DNA of 64,000 nucleotides. It comes from Bradyrhizobium sp. ORS 278 (GTDB lineage: Bacteria; Pseudomonadota; Alphaproteobacteria; Rhizobiales; Xanthobacteraceae). Each line of letters starts with the position of its first letter. Positions within the stretch are counted from its first letter, which is position 1. The translations under genes and the position numbers were made by a program. The stretch lies in contig NC_009445.1 of the NCBI RefSeq assembly GCF_000026145.1, positions 6,168,501-6,232,500 on the forward strand, read 5' to 3'. The notes beneath the pieces were generated by a model, which saw only the letters and a program-made list of their open reading frames with translations, was not told where the DNA came from and did no database searches. Of the stretch, positions 63,506 through 64,000 are shown piece after piece.

Positions 63506-64000
63506 GGCTGGGCCTGCAGCGAGGGAGTGGCGTGATGGACCTCGGGCTGGCGCAACGCCCTGATCACCAGGATTGCACCGACGATCAGCATCGGCACCGA
63601 GAGCACCATGCCCATGGTGAGGCCGCGCCAGAGAAAGCCGAGTTGCACGTCGGGTTCGCGGAACAGCTCGCTGACGATACGCGCGATGCCGTAGAGGCCG
63701 ATGAAGCCGCCGAGGATCAGGCCCGGCCGCTTCAGCGCGCCGAAGCGGATCATGATGGCCAGCGCGATGAACAGCACGACGCCTTCGAGACCCGCTTCAT
63801 AGAGCTGGCTCGGATGACGCGGCAGATGGGTCGGATCGTGCGGGAAGATCATCGCCCAGGGCACGCTCGCATCGGCGGCGCGGCCCCACAATTCGCCATT
63901 GATGAAATTGGCGATGCGGCCGAGCAGCAGGCCGATCGGGGCCACCGCGGTGGTGATGTCGCCGAGCGACAGGATCGGCAGGCCGTTGCGGCGGGCGAAC
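63502..64000 (-). CDS. lgt: prolipoprotein diacylglyceryl transferase, partial
   Basis: The C-terminal part of Lgt, the inner-membrane enzyme that attaches diacylglycerol to the lipobox Cys of prolipoproteins. The visible 165 residues hold [18 protein letters not shown], the Lgt signature with its conserved Arg, Asn and Glu, followed by [12 protein letters not shown] and three membrane segments. The 5-prime end lies beyond the right edge. It is the first visible gene of the lgt-midA-pgeF run. Confidence 0.95.
   Translation of the reverse strand, partial: FARRNGLPILSLGDITTAVAPIGLLLGRIANFINGELWGRAADASVPWAMIFPHDPTHLPRHPSQLYEAGLEGVVLFIALAIMIRFGALKRPGLILGGFIGLYGIARIVSELFREPDVQLGFLWRGLTMGMVLSVPMLIVGAILVIRALRQPEVHHATPSLQAQP

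Noticed and set aside
62366..63535. 389-codon plus-strand frame
   Set aside because: Antisense to the MidA-family methyltransferase gene.

Overview
The window comes from a high-GC alphaproteobacterium, most likely Bradyrhizobium or a close relative in the Nitrobacteraceae. The grounds are the protein content (an alphaproteobacterial-type SerC, porin-like outer-membrane proteins, DUF992 and DUF1275 proteins, a UvrB with long extensions, an lgt-midA-pgeF run) and the dispersed GC-rich palindromes typical of such genomes. It looks like chromosome. I see no tRNA, rRNA, CRISPR array, phage gene or transposase.

Layout. At 0.4-5.2 kb lie a MuiA-type DUF4139 protein and the serine-biosynthesis pair serC then serA. 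At 5.3-10 kb are a small membrane protein, a coupled aldo/keto reductase plus lactonase pair, a GNAT enzyme and two outer-membrane barrels. At 10.4-19.2 kb are glmM, lldD, aroE, a DUF1275 protein, a SulP anion transporter preceded by an XRE regulator, and an HWE/HisKA_2-type histidine kinase. From 19.5 to 32.3 kb, all on the minus strand, is the main accessory feature: a two-partner secretion locus made of one TpsB transporter gene and two very large TpsA exoprotein genes. The two exoproteins share an almost identical 5-prime module and are joined by an ATGA stop/start overlap.

At 32.7-46.7 kb are a divergent EF-G-like GTPase, two DUF992 proteins, an aspartate-type aminotransferase, a GT87-like membrane protein, a glutathione transferase, small membrane proteins, an AI-2E-family transporter with a long cytosolic tail, an IsdG-like monooxygenase and a coupled DUF1800/DUF1501 pair. 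At 46.8-53.9 kb are a CWC protein coupled to a HAD hydrolase, two uncharacterised secreted or membrane proteins, a TetR regulator divergent from an enoyl-CoA hydratase, a glutathione transferase, a TauE/SafE permease divergent from a LysR regulator, and short hypotheticals. uvrB follows at 54.0-57.2 kb and carries an in-frame palindromic repeat. From 57.7 to 59.7 kb there is a gene-poor zone packed with palindromic repeats and a frameshifted SEC-C gene. The right end holds prs, a lipoprotein gene and the overlapping run lgt-midA-pgeF; lgt leaves the window.

Translational coupling by 4-base overlap is frequent: reductase/lactonase, tpsA1/tpsA2, DUF1800/DUF1501, CWC/HAD, lgt/midA and midA/pgeF. 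Functions are read from motifs and remembered family features. No database search was run.
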